Assembly: GCF_003260125.1 (NCBI RefSeq)
Contig: NZ_QHKO01000005.1
Coordinates: 318,142 to 382,141, forward strand
Reading direction: 5' to 3'
Source: Lujinxingia litoralis
GTDB taxonomy: Bacteria; Myxococcota_A; Bradymonadia; Bradymonadales; Bradymonadaceae
DNA length: 64,000 nt
In this document: piece by piece, positions 9,168 to 18,479 of the stretch
Layout: the number at the start of each line of letters is the position of its first letter
Position numbering within the stretch: position 1 is the first letter of the stretch
Program-made: the position numbers and the translations under genes
The notes under the pieces: model-generated
Databases searched by the model: none
What the model saw: only the letters and a program-made list of their open reading frames with translations
What the model was told of the DNA's origin: nothing

Positions 9168-10343
9168 CTAGCCCTCCAGCCACTGACGTACCCGGTCTTC
9201 GAGGGCTTCGCGCAATGCCACCGGCTGGAGCACCTCCACCTCCGGAAGCATTCCGAGCACAAACGAGCGAAACTCCGGACAGATCGCCAGTTCAAAACTC
9301 ACCCGAAGCCCTTCTTCGGTGTCTTCGTTTTGCTGGGAGGGGTGCAGCCGGTAGCGCTTGAGGTAAGTCGCCCAGCTGCCACGCACCACAAGCTGCACCT
9401 GCTCCGCCTGGCCACTGTAGGCATAGATCCCAAACGCGTTTTTGAAGTAGTCCTCTTCGTCCTCGGCCGGACCGATCGCCATCTCTTCTTCAACCTGCTG
9501 ACGAAGCATCGCCTGCCAGGCTCGCTCCCGAGCCCGCTCCACAGCGCGGGCAGGAGTCGGCTCGAGGAGCGCTGCGCCTTCATCGCCCACCGCACCGCTG
9601 CCGCCCGCGGCGGTGATCATCGCCGAGGGCTCTCCCTGGTAGACAAAGCTCTCCAACTCCTCGCGCCGCTCCCGGGCCAGGCGCTCCACAAAACGCTCCA
9701 GATTGAGCTGCTCCATGCTCAAGACGCCGGCCACATCGAAGAGCTTGCGCTTCTGGTGTTCGGTGGCCTGCAACCATAACCGGCCCTGATACCAGATCAG
9801 TCGCCGGGGCACCGCCAGGTAGGTCTTTTGCTCGCCATCCGAGGAGCGCTCATACGTAAAGCTCACGCCCCGGCGATTCTGAATCGCCTCCAGCAGCGCC
9901 TCGATCATCTCGAGCATCCGCTCGCGTTCCACCGGGAGCCACGTTCTGCGCAGGCTCAACCCGCTTGCGAGACGCTCCATCCGCTCCCGCTGGCTCTCGG
10001 CCAGCGCCATGCGTTGGTTGTGCGCCATCTGATCGATGAACTCACCAAAAGGCGTCTCTTTAAAAAGATCCAGCGCCACCCCGCCGAGCTCCAGCGCCGC
10101 CACCGTCCCGATCATCGCCGTCTGAGTCGAGATATGGGGCATCTGCCAGTACTTGGTGCGGCCATCGCGACCGGTCTCCAGCCCGTAGATCTCTTCGAGA
10201 AGCTTCAGATCCTCGCGCGCCTGCGGATACTGCACTCCAAATTCATCGCTGACCCGATTGATGGTGACTTTCTGACCGTTTTTAAGCCAACCAAGGATGG
10301 TATGCGAGCGGCGGGTGGCAGCGAAGGTGTTGCGTGCAGACAT
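9168..10343 (-). CDS. WYL-domain transcriptional regulator (YafY-like)
   Basis: 391 aa. The ATG at 10343 is preceded on the minus strand by GAGGAG; the frame stays open upstream but without a ribosome site. The N-terminus reads as a helix-turn-helix (HTILGWLKNGQKVTINRVSDEFGV). The middle holds a WYL domain (AIQNRRGVSFTYE, then PRRLIWYQGRLWLQA with the W-Y pair followed by Q in place of L). The C-terminal WCX-type extension contains QVQLVVRGSWATYLKRYRLHPSQ. WYL regulators bind ligands, often nucleic acid or nucleotide, and control stress or defence genes; the target is not evident. A 70-residue Glu/Ala-rich insertion (about 260-330) splits the C-terminal part. Converges with the TPR gene, 27 bases apart. 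Confidence 0.82.
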   Translation of the reverse strand: MSARNTFAATRRSHTILGWLKNGQKVTINRVSDEFGVQYPQAREDLKLLEEIYGLETGRDGRTKYWQMPHISTQTAMIGTVAALELGGVALDLFKETPFGEFIDQMAHNQRMALAESQRERMERLASGLSLRRTWLPVERERMLEMIEALLEAIQNRRGVSFTYERSSDGEQKTYLAVPRRLIWYQGRLWLQATEHQKRKLFDVAGVLSMEQLNLERFVERLARERREELESFVYQGEPSAMITAAGGSGAVGDEGAALLEPTPARAVERARERAWQAMLRQQVEEEMAIGPAEDEEDYFKNAFGIYAYSGQAEQVQLVVRGSWATYLKRYRLHPSQQNEDTEEGLRVSFELAICPEFRSFVLGMLPEVEVLQPVALREALEDRVRQWLEG

Positions 10344-10489
10344 AAAAAACTCCTCAAAAGACCTGGCGTGCAGACCAGAAAATCTGCAAACGCGCCTGGC
10401 CCTATCCCAAAGGCTGCGGCAATTGTCGAGCGGCGCTCGGCCCCTGTCAATCCGCAGACTTTGCGTGACGCTAACTTCGCGGACTTCCG

Positions 10490-10528
10490 AAACAAAAATG
10501 CCCGCGACCTCCGGCGAGGTCGCGGGCA
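10490..10528 (-). terminator. Terminator after the long acyl-CoA dehydrogenase gene
   Basis: Perfect 12-bp stem (10499-10510 with 10517-10528), loop ccggcg, followed on the minus strand by TTTTTG. It lies about 40 bases past the stop at 10568. Confidence 0.85.
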
Positions 10529-10567
10529 CACAGGCTACGCCCGGAGCTCAGGGCTCGGTGGGCGCGA

Positions 10568-12418
10568 TCAGAACGCCACCTCAAGCGCGCTGCGATCGCC
10601 AGACTGGATGCTCTTCAGGATGGCACGGGCCTCCGGAAGAATCTGGTAGATGAAGAACTGCGCGGTCTTGACCTTGTTCTCATAGAAGCGCGCGTCGTCA
10701 TTCTGCTCGATAAGCGCCTGGCGGGCTTCGGCATCATCGGCGCTCACGCCCTTCTCGTCCCAGATCGCGCTGAGCTTGCTCTGCGCCACCGTGGCCTGCT
10801 TCAGCAGCAGACGCGCCGACTCCACCAGCCCGAACATGCGCAGGTAAGGCGTGGCGTGCAGCAGCGGGTACTCCGGATCCTTCTTGCCGCTGGCGGTAAA
10901 GCCAAACGCCGCTTCGCCAAGCGCGTTCTTGGCCGCGTCGACCTGCTTGGCCATCTCACCAAAGGTCTCATCCTCGCTCAGGCTGCCCAGGAACTCATTG
11001 GTGTCCTGCAGCCAGGTCAAAAAGAGCCCACCGCTCTTCATGCGCATCTTACGACCCAGGAGGTCGAGCGCCTGAATGCCGTTGGTCCCCTCGTAAATCG
11101 AGGCGATCTTCACGTCGCGCATCTTCTGCTCGACGCCGTACTCCTTGATGTAGCCGTAGCCGCCGAAGACCTGCATGGCGAGCTCGGTCATCTTAAAGCC
11201 CATATCCGAGCAGAAGGCTTTGCAGATCGGCGTGAGCAGGTCGAGCATGTCCTGCGCTTTGGTCTTCTCGGCTTCATCTTCGCTGTAGAGGGCGAAGTCG
11301 CTCATGAACGCGGTGTTCAGCAGGAGCGCGCGCAGCGCCTCGCCATACGCCTTCATGGTCATGAGGTTGCGGCGCACATCGGGGTGCTCGATGATCGCCA
11401 CGCTCTTGGGAGCTTCGCTGCGATCGGTGACCTTGGGACCCTGGCTGCGCTCCTTGGCGTAGACCAGCGCGCTCTGGTAGGCGGCGTTTCCGATGGCCAC
11501 GCCCTGAAGGCCGGTCACCAGACGGGCTTCGTTCATCATCAGGAACATGTACTGCAGCCCGCGGCAGCGCTCACCCACCAGCCAACCGCGGCACTCGCCA
11601 TGATCGCCAAAGGAGATCGAGCAGGTCGGCGAGGCGTGAATGCCCATCTTCTCTTCGATGCCGGTGATGGCCACGTCGTTGGGCTCGGCCAGCGAGCCGT
11701 CAGCGTTGACGCGAATCTTCGGCACGATGAACAGGCTGATGCCCCGAGACCCTTCCGGATCGCCGGGCACCCGCGCCAGCACCAGGTGGACGATGTTCTC
11801 GGTGAGGTTCTGATCGCCGGCCGAGATGAAGATCTTGTTGCCGACAATGTCGTAGTAATCCTCGCCATCCACCGGCGTGGCCGTGGTGGTCAGATCGCCC
11901 AGCGCCGAACCGGCCTGCGGCTCGGTCAGGCACATCGTCCCGCCCCACTGACCGGTGTACATCTTCTCCAGGTAGAGTTCGACGTCGCGCTCGGTGCCGT
12001 GCACCTCGATCAGGTGGCCGGCCGAGACCGTCAGCCCGGAAATGAACATGAAGGAGGGGTGCGAGCCCACGAAGGCCTCAATCGCTGCCATCCCCACCGA
12101 CTGCGGAAGCCCCTGGCCGCCGTACTCCGGGTTGTGCACCGGCGCAAACCAGCCGCCATCGCGGAAGTCTTTGAAGAGCTGGGTGTAGTTGTCGGGCAGC
12201 ACCACGTTGCCGTCGATAAGCCGGCTCCCCACCTCATCGGCCTCGGCATTGGCCGGCGCGAGTTTGCCCACGGCGAACTTCTCGGCCTCGCCGAGCACCA
12301 TCTCAAAGAGCTCGCGGCTGTAGTCCTGATAACGCGAAAGTTTGGTCAGTTCTTCAACGCCCAGGACGTCAAAGAGGTTAAACTCCACGTCGCGTCGATC
12401 AAAAAGGTACTCGCTCAT
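10568..12418 (-). CDS. Long-form acyl-CoA dehydrogenase (DmdC/FadE-like, about 600 aa)
   Basis: 616 aa from ATG 12418, preceded by AAGGAA on the minus strand. FAD enzyme that introduces the alpha-beta double bond in acyl-CoA. Visible signatures: CLTEPQAGSALGDLTTTA (substrate/FAD loop), VGNKIFISAGDQN, and YEGTNGIQALDLLGRKM, in which the Glu is the usual catalytic base of this subgroup. About 200 residues longer than the standard 380-aa enzyme, with the extra C-terminal domain known from 3-methylmercaptopropionyl-CoA dehydrogenase and related enzymes. The exact substrate cannot be told. A FadR/YsiA-like inverted repeat lies 55 bases upstream, suggesting control by long-chain acyl-CoA. Confidence 0.93.
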   Translation of the reverse strand: MSEYLFDRRDVEFNLFDVLGVEELTKLSRYQDYSRELFEMVLGEAEKFAVGKLAPANAEADEVGSRLIDGNVVLPDNYTQLFKDFRDGGWFAPVHNPEYGGQGLPQSVGMAAIEAFVGSHPSFMFISGLTVSAGHLIEVHGTERDVELYLEKMYTGQWGGTMCLTEPQAGSALGDLTTTATPVDGEDYYDIVGNKIFISAGDQNLTENIVHLVLARVPGDPEGSRGISLFIVPKIRVNADGSLAEPNDVAITGIEEKMGIHASPTCSISFGDHGECRGWLVGERCRGLQYMFLMMNEARLVTGLQGVAIGNAAYQSALVYAKERSQGPKVTDRSEAPKSVAIIEHPDVRRNLMTMKAYGEALRALLLNTAFMSDFALYSEDEAEKTKAQDMLDLLTPICKAFCSDMGFKMTELAMQVFGGYGYIKEYGVEQKMRDVKIASIYEGTNGIQALDLLGRKMRMKSGGLFLTWLQDTNEFLGSLSEDETFGEMAKQVDAAKNALGEAAFGFTASGKKDPEYPLLHATPYLRMFGLVESARLLLKQATVAQSKLSAIWDEKGVSADDAEARQALIEQNDDARFYENKVKTAQFFIYQILPEARAILKSIQSGDRSALEVAF

Positions 12419-12472
12419 CGTCGTTGTTCCTTGTGCTGCGGGGGAGAAGTGGCACCGGCGAGGGCCGGCCCG

Positions 12473-12490
12473 TGAATGAATACTCATTCA
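12473..12490. promoter_or_regulatory. FadR/YsiA-type operator upstream of acyl-CoA dehydrogenase
   Basis: TGAATGA-ATAC-TCATTCA is a perfect 7-bp inverted repeat. It fits the TetR-family FadR (YsiA) operator pattern known from Bacillus fatty-acid degradation genes (TGAATGA-N4-TCATTCA). It starts 55 bases before the coding start. No tetR gene is in the window, so the regulator must lie elsewhere. Confidence 0.7.
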
Positions 12491-12578
12491 TTTTCGCAGA
12501 TGACGCGAAAAGTTCAAGCTCTTTACGACCTCTGCCGCCCCCCTTCTCCCGTCCATGATCCTGGTCTGAGCAGGCCCT

Positions 12579-13346
12579 TCAGGCCTGCGCTTCATTAAAG
12601 ATAAGGCGCAACCCCTTGAGCGTCAGAAATTCGTCCACGTCATCGATGATATCGGTCTCACTGGCAAAGAAACCCGCCAGCCCGCCGGTGCCCACCACGT
12701 GGGCGTCGCCGCCGAGCTCGGTCTTCATGCGTGTCACGATCTCACGCACCAGCCCGATGTAGCCGTAGAGCATCCCGGCCTGAATCGAATGCACCGTGGT
12801 CCGCCCGATCACCGAGGGGGGCTTGGCCAGCTCCACCCGCGGCAACTTGCTAGCCGCGTGAAAAAGCGCCTCGCTGGAGATGGTGATTCCCGGGCAGATC
12901 GCCCCGCCCAGATACGCGCCCTCGGCGCTGATGGCATCGAAGGTGGTGGCCGTACCGAAGTCTACCACGATCAACGCCTTCTGCAGGCGGTGATAGGCCG
13001 CCACGGCGTTGACCACCCGGTCGGCCCCGACCTCCTGGGGATTGTCGTACTCAATGGGCATGTTGGCTTCAATGTCGTCGCCCACCACCGTGGGGACGCA
13101 GGCGAAATAATCGCGCACCATCTTGACCAGCATCCGCTCCATGGGAGGCACCACACAGCTGATGATCGCTGCTTTCACCTCGCCAACGCCCAGCCCGCTC
13201 AGCTCAAAGAGCTGGCGTAGAAAGATGCCGTGCTCATCGCTGGTCCGTCCGTGGTGTGTCTGCAGGCGCCAGTGGCGCACGAGCTCATCGCCCTTATAGA
13301 CCCCCAGGACCGTGTTGGTGTTGCCGACATCAATGACCAGTAGCAT
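12579..13346 (-). CDS. coaX: Type III pantothenate kinase
   Basis: 255 aa, normal for the family. First step of coenzyme A synthesis: ATP-dependent phosphorylation of pantothenate in the cytosol. Motifs: DVGNTNTVLGVY (phosphate-binding, residues 6-17), GADRVVNAVAAYH, and VVDFGTATTFDAI with the catalytic-site Asp/Thr. The type III enzyme is not feedback-inhibited by CoA and needs a monovalent cation. The start is set at the ATG 13346 directly before MLLVIDVGNTN; the frame is open much further upstream but holds no domain there. No biotin ligase gene adjoins it, unlike in many bacteria. Divergent from the permease pair. Confidence 0.95.
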   Translation of the reverse strand: MLLVIDVGNTNTVLGVYKGDELVRHWRLQTHHGRTSDEHGIFLRQLFELSGLGVGEVKAAIISCVVPPMERMLVKMVRDYFACVPTVVGDDIEANMPIEYDNPQEVGADRVVNAVAAYHRLQKALIVVDFGTATTFDAISAEGAYLGGAICPGITISSEALFHAASKLPRVELAKPPSVIGRTTVHSIQAGMLYGYIGLVREIVTRMKTELGGDAHVVGTGGLAGFFASETDIIDDVDEFLTLKGLRLIFNEAQA

Positions 13347-13578
13347 GGCGGGCTCCTGCTGCATGCGGGGCGCGCCGTAGAGCCGGTCGCGCCCGGAGGT
13401 TGACTTCGGCGCCAAACTTTCAGATTCCCCCCCACCTTGTCCAGCCTCTCCAGAGGGCGATTGCGGCCCCCCGCAAAACCCTTTATTTTGGCCGGGCTCG
13501 GCGCCTGCCAGGCCCCACCGGTGAGCCGGCATGTCGTACGGGTGGGCCGAGCCACGCTCCCCTACCAGCCAGGGCTTC

Positions 13579-14508
13579 ATGATCACCTTTCTCATCCGAA
13601 GACTCGTCGCGTCGATCTTCGTCGTTCTCGGCGTGGTCACGCTGGTCTTTTTGATCCTGCGGGCAGTGCCCGGAGATCCGGTCGAATCGATCCTCGGCGA
13701 ACAATCGCTGGAGGTCGATAAAGAAGCGCTTCGCGAGTGCTTGAACCTGGATAAACCCCTGGGCGAGCAGTACCTGCTGTTCTGGTCAGACGTAGCCTCG
13801 GGCACGCTGGGAGAGCTCTGCGACGAGCGCGGCGTGACGGTGATGGACCGCCTGGTGGCCAACATCCCGGCGACCTTTGAGCTGGCGTTGGCCGCGATGT
13901 TCTTTGCCCTGATCTTCTCGCTGCCCTTAGGGATCGCGGCCTCGCTGCGCCCCTACTCCTGGGTCGACAACTCCTCGGCCGTCATCGCGCTCCTGGGCAT
14001 CTCCATCCCCAACTTCTGGCTGGGGCCGATGCTCCTGATCGCGTTCAGCCTCACCCTGCAGATCCTGCCCAACCCGGGCAGCGAGGTCGCCGGCCTGACC
14101 GCCCTGCTCTTGCCCGCAATTACCCTGGGCACGGGCTTGAGCGCCAAACTGATGCGCATGACCCGCTCGGGCATGCTGGAGGTGCTCAACCTCGACTATG
14201 TGCGTACTGCCCGGGCCAAAGGACTGCCCCGACGCACCGTGGTCCTTAAGCACGCCCTGCGCAACGCGCTTTTGCCGGTGGTGACCATTGTCGGCCTGCA
14301 ATTTGGCGCCCTGTTAACCGGCGCCATCATCGTCGAGAAGGTCTTTGCGCGCCCCGGCGTGGGCATGCTCCTCCTCGACGCCATCGAGGCCCGAAACTAC
14401 CTGATTGTGCAGGGCTGCGTGCTCTTCATCTCCTTCACTTACGTGGTCGTCAACCTGGTCACCGACCTGGTCTACGGACTTGTCGACCCACGCATTCGCT
14501 ACGACTGA
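13579..14508 (+). CDS. ABC transporter permease, dipeptide/oligopeptide type (DppB/OppB family)
   Basis: 309 aa with about six membrane helices. The N-terminus ITFLIRRLVASIFVVLGVVTLVF and the PGDP motif are family hallmarks. The EAA loop reads YVRTARAKGLPRRTVVLKHALRNALLP. The start ATG 13579 is where family members begin; an earlier in-frame ATG (13531) adds a non-homologous stretch. It forms the inner-membrane channel of a peptide importer together with the next gene, 11 bases downstream. No substrate-binding protein or ATPase gene is adjacent, so those subunits must be encoded elsewhere. Confidence 0.93.
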   Translation: MITFLIRRLVASIFVVLGVVTLVFLILRAVPGDPVESILGEQSLEVDKEALRECLNLDKPLGEQYLLFWSDVASGTLGELCDERGVTVMDRLVANIPATFELALAAMFFALIFSLPLGIAASLRPYSWVDNSSAVIALLGISIPNFWLGPMLLIAFSLTLQILPNPGSEVAGLTALLLPAITLGTGLSAKLMRMTRSGMLEVLNLDYVRTARAKGLPRRTVVLKHALRNALLPVVTIVGLQFGALLTGAIIVEKVFARPGVGMLLLDAIEARNYLIVQGCVLFISFTYVVVNLVTDLVYGLVDPRIRYD

Positions 14509-14519
14509 GGCCCGGCCCG

Positions 14520-15383
14520 ATGAACCTTATGCGCCTGCCACAGCTCAGGCTCCCCCGCGGGGGCGGAAACGCCTTTGGGCCTCTGGCCATCGCCGGCATG
14601 TTCATTCTGGCGGCGGTCGCCCTGGTTGCGATCTTCTCCCCGTGGTTCGCCCCCTATGAGCTCTCTCATATGGACGTCACCCGCCAGCTTGAGGGCCCCT
14701 CCTCCAGCCACTGGCTGGGCACCGACGAGAACGGCGCCGATGTGCTCACGTTGCTGATCTACGGCACCCGGGTCGCCGCCGTGGTAGGCATCGCCACAGT
14801 CTCCATCTGCGCCACGGTCGGGGTGATTCTGGGGGCCGTCTCCGGCTACTTCGGCGGCTGGATCGACGAGGTACTCATGCGCCTGACCGAGATCCTGATG
14901 GCTTTTCCCGGCATCCTGTTGGCGATTCTGCTGATCTTCATCACGCAGGAGCCCAGCCTGGTGGCGGTGATCGGCGCGCTCTCCGTCTCGGGCTGGTCGA
15001 GCTACGCGCGTCTGGTCCGCGGGCAGGTGCTGGCGGTGCGCGATCAGGACTACGTGGAAGCCGCCCGCGCCACCGGCCTGCCCACCTGGCGCATTCTCCA
15101 GCGCCACGTCGTGCCCAACACCTTCGCACCGGTGATCATCCAGGCCACCTTCGGGGTGGCCGGCGCCATCTTAGCCGAGGCCTCACTGAGCTTTCTGGGC
15201 CTTGGTCCCCAGGATTTGCCCAGCTGGGGCGGACTCCTCGACCAGGGCGCGAGCTACTTTTTGCTCACTCCCCACCTGGCCGTGGTGCCCGGACTGGCCA
15301 TCATGTTCACGGTGCTGGCCGTCAACTTCGTGGGCGACGGCCTGCGCGACGTGCTCGATCCGCGCAAACTCAGCGACCATTGA
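14520..15383 (+). CDS. ABC transporter permease, dipeptide/oligopeptide type (DppC/OppC family)
   Basis: 287 aa and the second channel subunit, 11 bases after the first. Shows the OppC N-terminal segment with FSPWFAPY, HWLGTDENGADVLTLLIYGTRVA, and the EAA loop YVEAARATGLPTWRILQRHVVPN. About six membrane helices. Followed 40 bases later by nagZ in the same direction. Peptide permease plus nagZ suggests uptake and recycling of cell-wall muropeptides; this is inference from the neighbourhood. Confidence 0.93.
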   Translation: MNLMRLPQLRLPRGGGNAFGPLAIAGMFILAAVALVAIFSPWFAPYELSHMDVTRQLEGPSSSHWLGTDENGADVLTLLIYGTRVAAVVGIATVSICATVGVILGAVSGYFGGWIDEVLMRLTEILMAFPGILLAILLIFITQEPSLVAVIGALSVSGWSSYARLVRGQVLAVRDQDYVEAARATGLPTWRILQRHVVPNTFAPVIIQATFGVAGAILAEASLSFLGLGPQDLPSWGGLLDQGASYFLLTPHLAVVPGLAIMFTVLAVNFVGDGLRDVLDPRKLSDH

Positions 15384-15423
15384 GACTCAAAACCCGAACA
15401 TTTCTTATTCTTTTGGAGCACTT

Positions 15424-16563
<1,140 letters not shown>

Positions 16564-16637
16564 CCCCGCTCCCGTGCGCCAAACACTCGAAGGTGCGCCC
16601 TCTCACTGGAAGGCGCCCCTTCGGGGTGTGACGCTCG

Positions 16638-16664
16638 AAAAAAAATGCCCCGGCCGGCCCGGGC
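16638..16664 (-). terminator. Terminator after thiE
   Basis: GC-rich near-perfect hairpin (16647-16664) directly after the thiE stop, followed on the minus strand by A then a run of eight T. Confidence 0.6.
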
Positions 16665-17333
16665 TCAGCCAGCGCGCCCGGGCGAGCGGCCGCTGTCAAA
16701 GGCCTCTCGAAGCTCCCGGGTGGCGGCCCCGGTGTCTTCTGCCCCGCAGAGCGCGCGAATCACCGCCACACCGCTGGCACCCGCTGCCGCCACCGCCCCG
16801 GCGTTCGCCGCCGAGATTCCGCCGATGCCCACCACCGGCACCTCGTCGCCGATCTCGGCACGCACCGCCGCGATCAACGCCGGCCCCTGGGGCGCCGAGG
16901 CATCGGACTTGACCGCGCGCGCCTCAAAAAGCGCCCCCACTCCCAGATAATCGGCGCCCTGAGCCACCAGGCGCGCCGCCCGTTGCGGATCGCCGGCCGA
17001 GCCGCCCACCAGCAGCCGCTCTCCCACCACCTGGCGCACCGCGGCAACCGAGAGGTCATGGGGCCCCACATGCACACCGTGAGCCCCGCAGGCCAGCGCC
17101 ACGTCCAGCCGATCGTTGATCACGATCTTGGTCGCAAAAGCCTCGGCCGCCTCGACCAGCGCCCGGCCCAACTCCCAGGTCTGGCGCGCCTGGCCACGCT
17201 TATCGCGAAGCTGCAACACCCCCACCCCGGCCGCCATCAGCGCGCGCGCGCGCTCCAGCACATCCCCGGTGACAAACGCCGGATCCACAATCGCGTACAC
17301 GCGCCAGTCGATGCCATCCACTCGCGCGTTCAC
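16665..17333 (-). CDS. thiE: Thiamine-phosphate synthase
   Basis: 222 aa TIM-barrel enzyme that joins HMP-pyrophosphate and THZ-phosphate to thiamine monophosphate. Motifs: LQLRDKRG, INDRLDVALACGAHGVHVG, HVGPHDLS, LLVGGSAGDP (usual VG.S) and VPVVGIGGISAANAGAV. It starts with GTG at 17333, whose first bases overlap the stop of lipA (TGA 17332-17330), so the two are translationally coupled. No other thiamine genes are nearby. Confidence 0.93.
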   Translation of the reverse strand: MNARVDGIDWRVYAIVDPAFVTGDVLERARALMAAGVGVLQLRDKRGQARQTWELGRALVEAAEAFATKIVINDRLDVALACGAHGVHVGPHDLSVAAVRQVVGERLLVGGSAGDPQRAARLVAQGADYLGVGALFEARAVKSDASAPQGPALIAAVRAEIGDEVPVVGIGGISAANAGAVAAAGASGVAVIRALCGAEDTGAATRELREAFDSGRSPGRAG

Positions 17334-18361
17334 TCGCCAGACTCCTGGGTCGGACCATTGGAGAAGCGCGATCCGCAGCCGCCGAACGCGCTCGTATCCT
17401 TCTGAGCGATCTCTTCGGCCTGCAGATCGGCCCGGTAGCTTGAGCGTACCAGCGGGCCCGATTCGATGTGCTTGTAGCCCATCTTCTCGCCCTCCTCTTT
17501 GAACATCTCAAACTCCTCGGGCTTGACCCAGCGCTGCACCGGGAGGTGGCGCGCGCTCGGACGCAGGTACTGACCCAGGTTGAGCACCTCCACCCCGTGA
17601 GCGACCAGGTCTTCCATCGTCTCCAGGATCTGCGCGTTGGTCTCTCCCAGCCCGAGCATCATGCCGGACTTGATGAGCGCCGTGCCGTGCTCGCGGGCGT
17701 GCTTCAGCACTGCCAGGCTGCGCTCGTAACGCGCCTGGGGACGCACCTCGCGGTGCAGCGCGCCAACCGTCTCAATGTTGTGTGAGAAGCAGTCGGGACC
17801 GGCGTCCATCACCACGTCCACGTTCTCCAGATCGCCCTTGAAGTCGGGCGTGAGTACTTCCAGCCCCAGCCCGGGGCACGACTCCTTGATCGCCCGGATG
17901 GTGTTGGCCCAGGCCAGCGCGCCCCCGTCGGGAAGATCATCGCGGTCAACGCTGGTGATCACCACGTAATTGAGGTTGAGCCCGGCCAGGGTCTCAGCCA
18001 CCCGCCGCGGCTCATCTTCGTCGACCAGTCCCGGGCGCCCGGTCATCACATCGCAGAACCCGCAGCTACGCGTGCAAATGTTGCCCAGGATCATAAAGGT
18101 CAGCGATTTGCGCGACCAGCACTCGGTAATATTCGGGCACTGCCCCGACTCGCAGATGGTGTTGAGACCGGCCTTCTTGACCAGCTCCTGCGTCTCAAAA
18201 AACTCCTTCTTGAGCGTGAGACGCTTGCGAATCCACTTCGGACGCGGACCGGCCTCATCGGGGCGAAACTTCAGGTTAGGTCGGGCCGGGCCAGAGTTGC
18301 GCTCGGACTGGGGCGCTTCGGGCTGGCGGTTGGCCAGCGGCATTGGAATCTTCTGAGCCAT
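17330..18361 (-). CDS. lipA: Lipoyl synthase (radical SAM)
   Basis: 343 aa. Inserts two sulfurs into protein-bound octanoyl groups to form lipoyl cofactor. The auxiliary cluster motif CESGQCPNITECW and the radical SAM motif CTRSCGFCDV are both present, as is the C-terminal SSYRAD segment. Three consecutive possible starts (GTG 18367, ATG 18364, ATG 18361) lie next to GGGAG (18367-18371); ATG 18361 gives the best spacing. lipB is not in the window. Transcribed with thiE. Confidence 0.96.
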   Translation of the reverse strand: MAQKIPMPLANRQPEAPQSERNSGPARPNLKFRPDEAGPRPKWIRKRLTLKKEFFETQELVKKAGLNTICESGQCPNITECWSRKSLTFMILGNICTRSCGFCDVMTGRPGLVDEDEPRRVAETLAGLNLNYVVITSVDRDDLPDGGALAWANTIRAIKESCPGLGLEVLTPDFKGDLENVDVVMDAGPDCFSHNIETVGALHREVRPQARYERSLAVLKHAREHGTALIKSGMMLGLGETNAQILETMEDLVAHGVEVLNLGQYLRPSARHLPVQRWVKPEEFEMFKEEGEKMGYKHIESGPLVRSSYRADLQAEEIAQKDTSAFGGCGSRFSNGPTQESGE

Positions 18362-18412
18362 CATCACTCCCGTCGTGGATCGAAAAAGGGCAACGCTCGG
18401 CAGCTGAAACAG

Positions 18413-18445
18413 GTCGCCGGCGAGGAACCTTCCTGCGCCGGCGAC
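18413..18445. repeat. Inverted repeat between the PPC lipoprotein and lipA genes
   Basis: Perfect 10-bp arms gtcgccggcg/cgccggcgac flank a 13-base loop that itself contains AGGAA-CC-TTCCT. No clear T run; a weak terminator for the minus-strand lipoprotein gene or a protein site. Confidence 0.35.
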
Positions 18446-18479
18446 GGTGATGCGGTGTTAGATCAAAGAGGGGCTGGCA

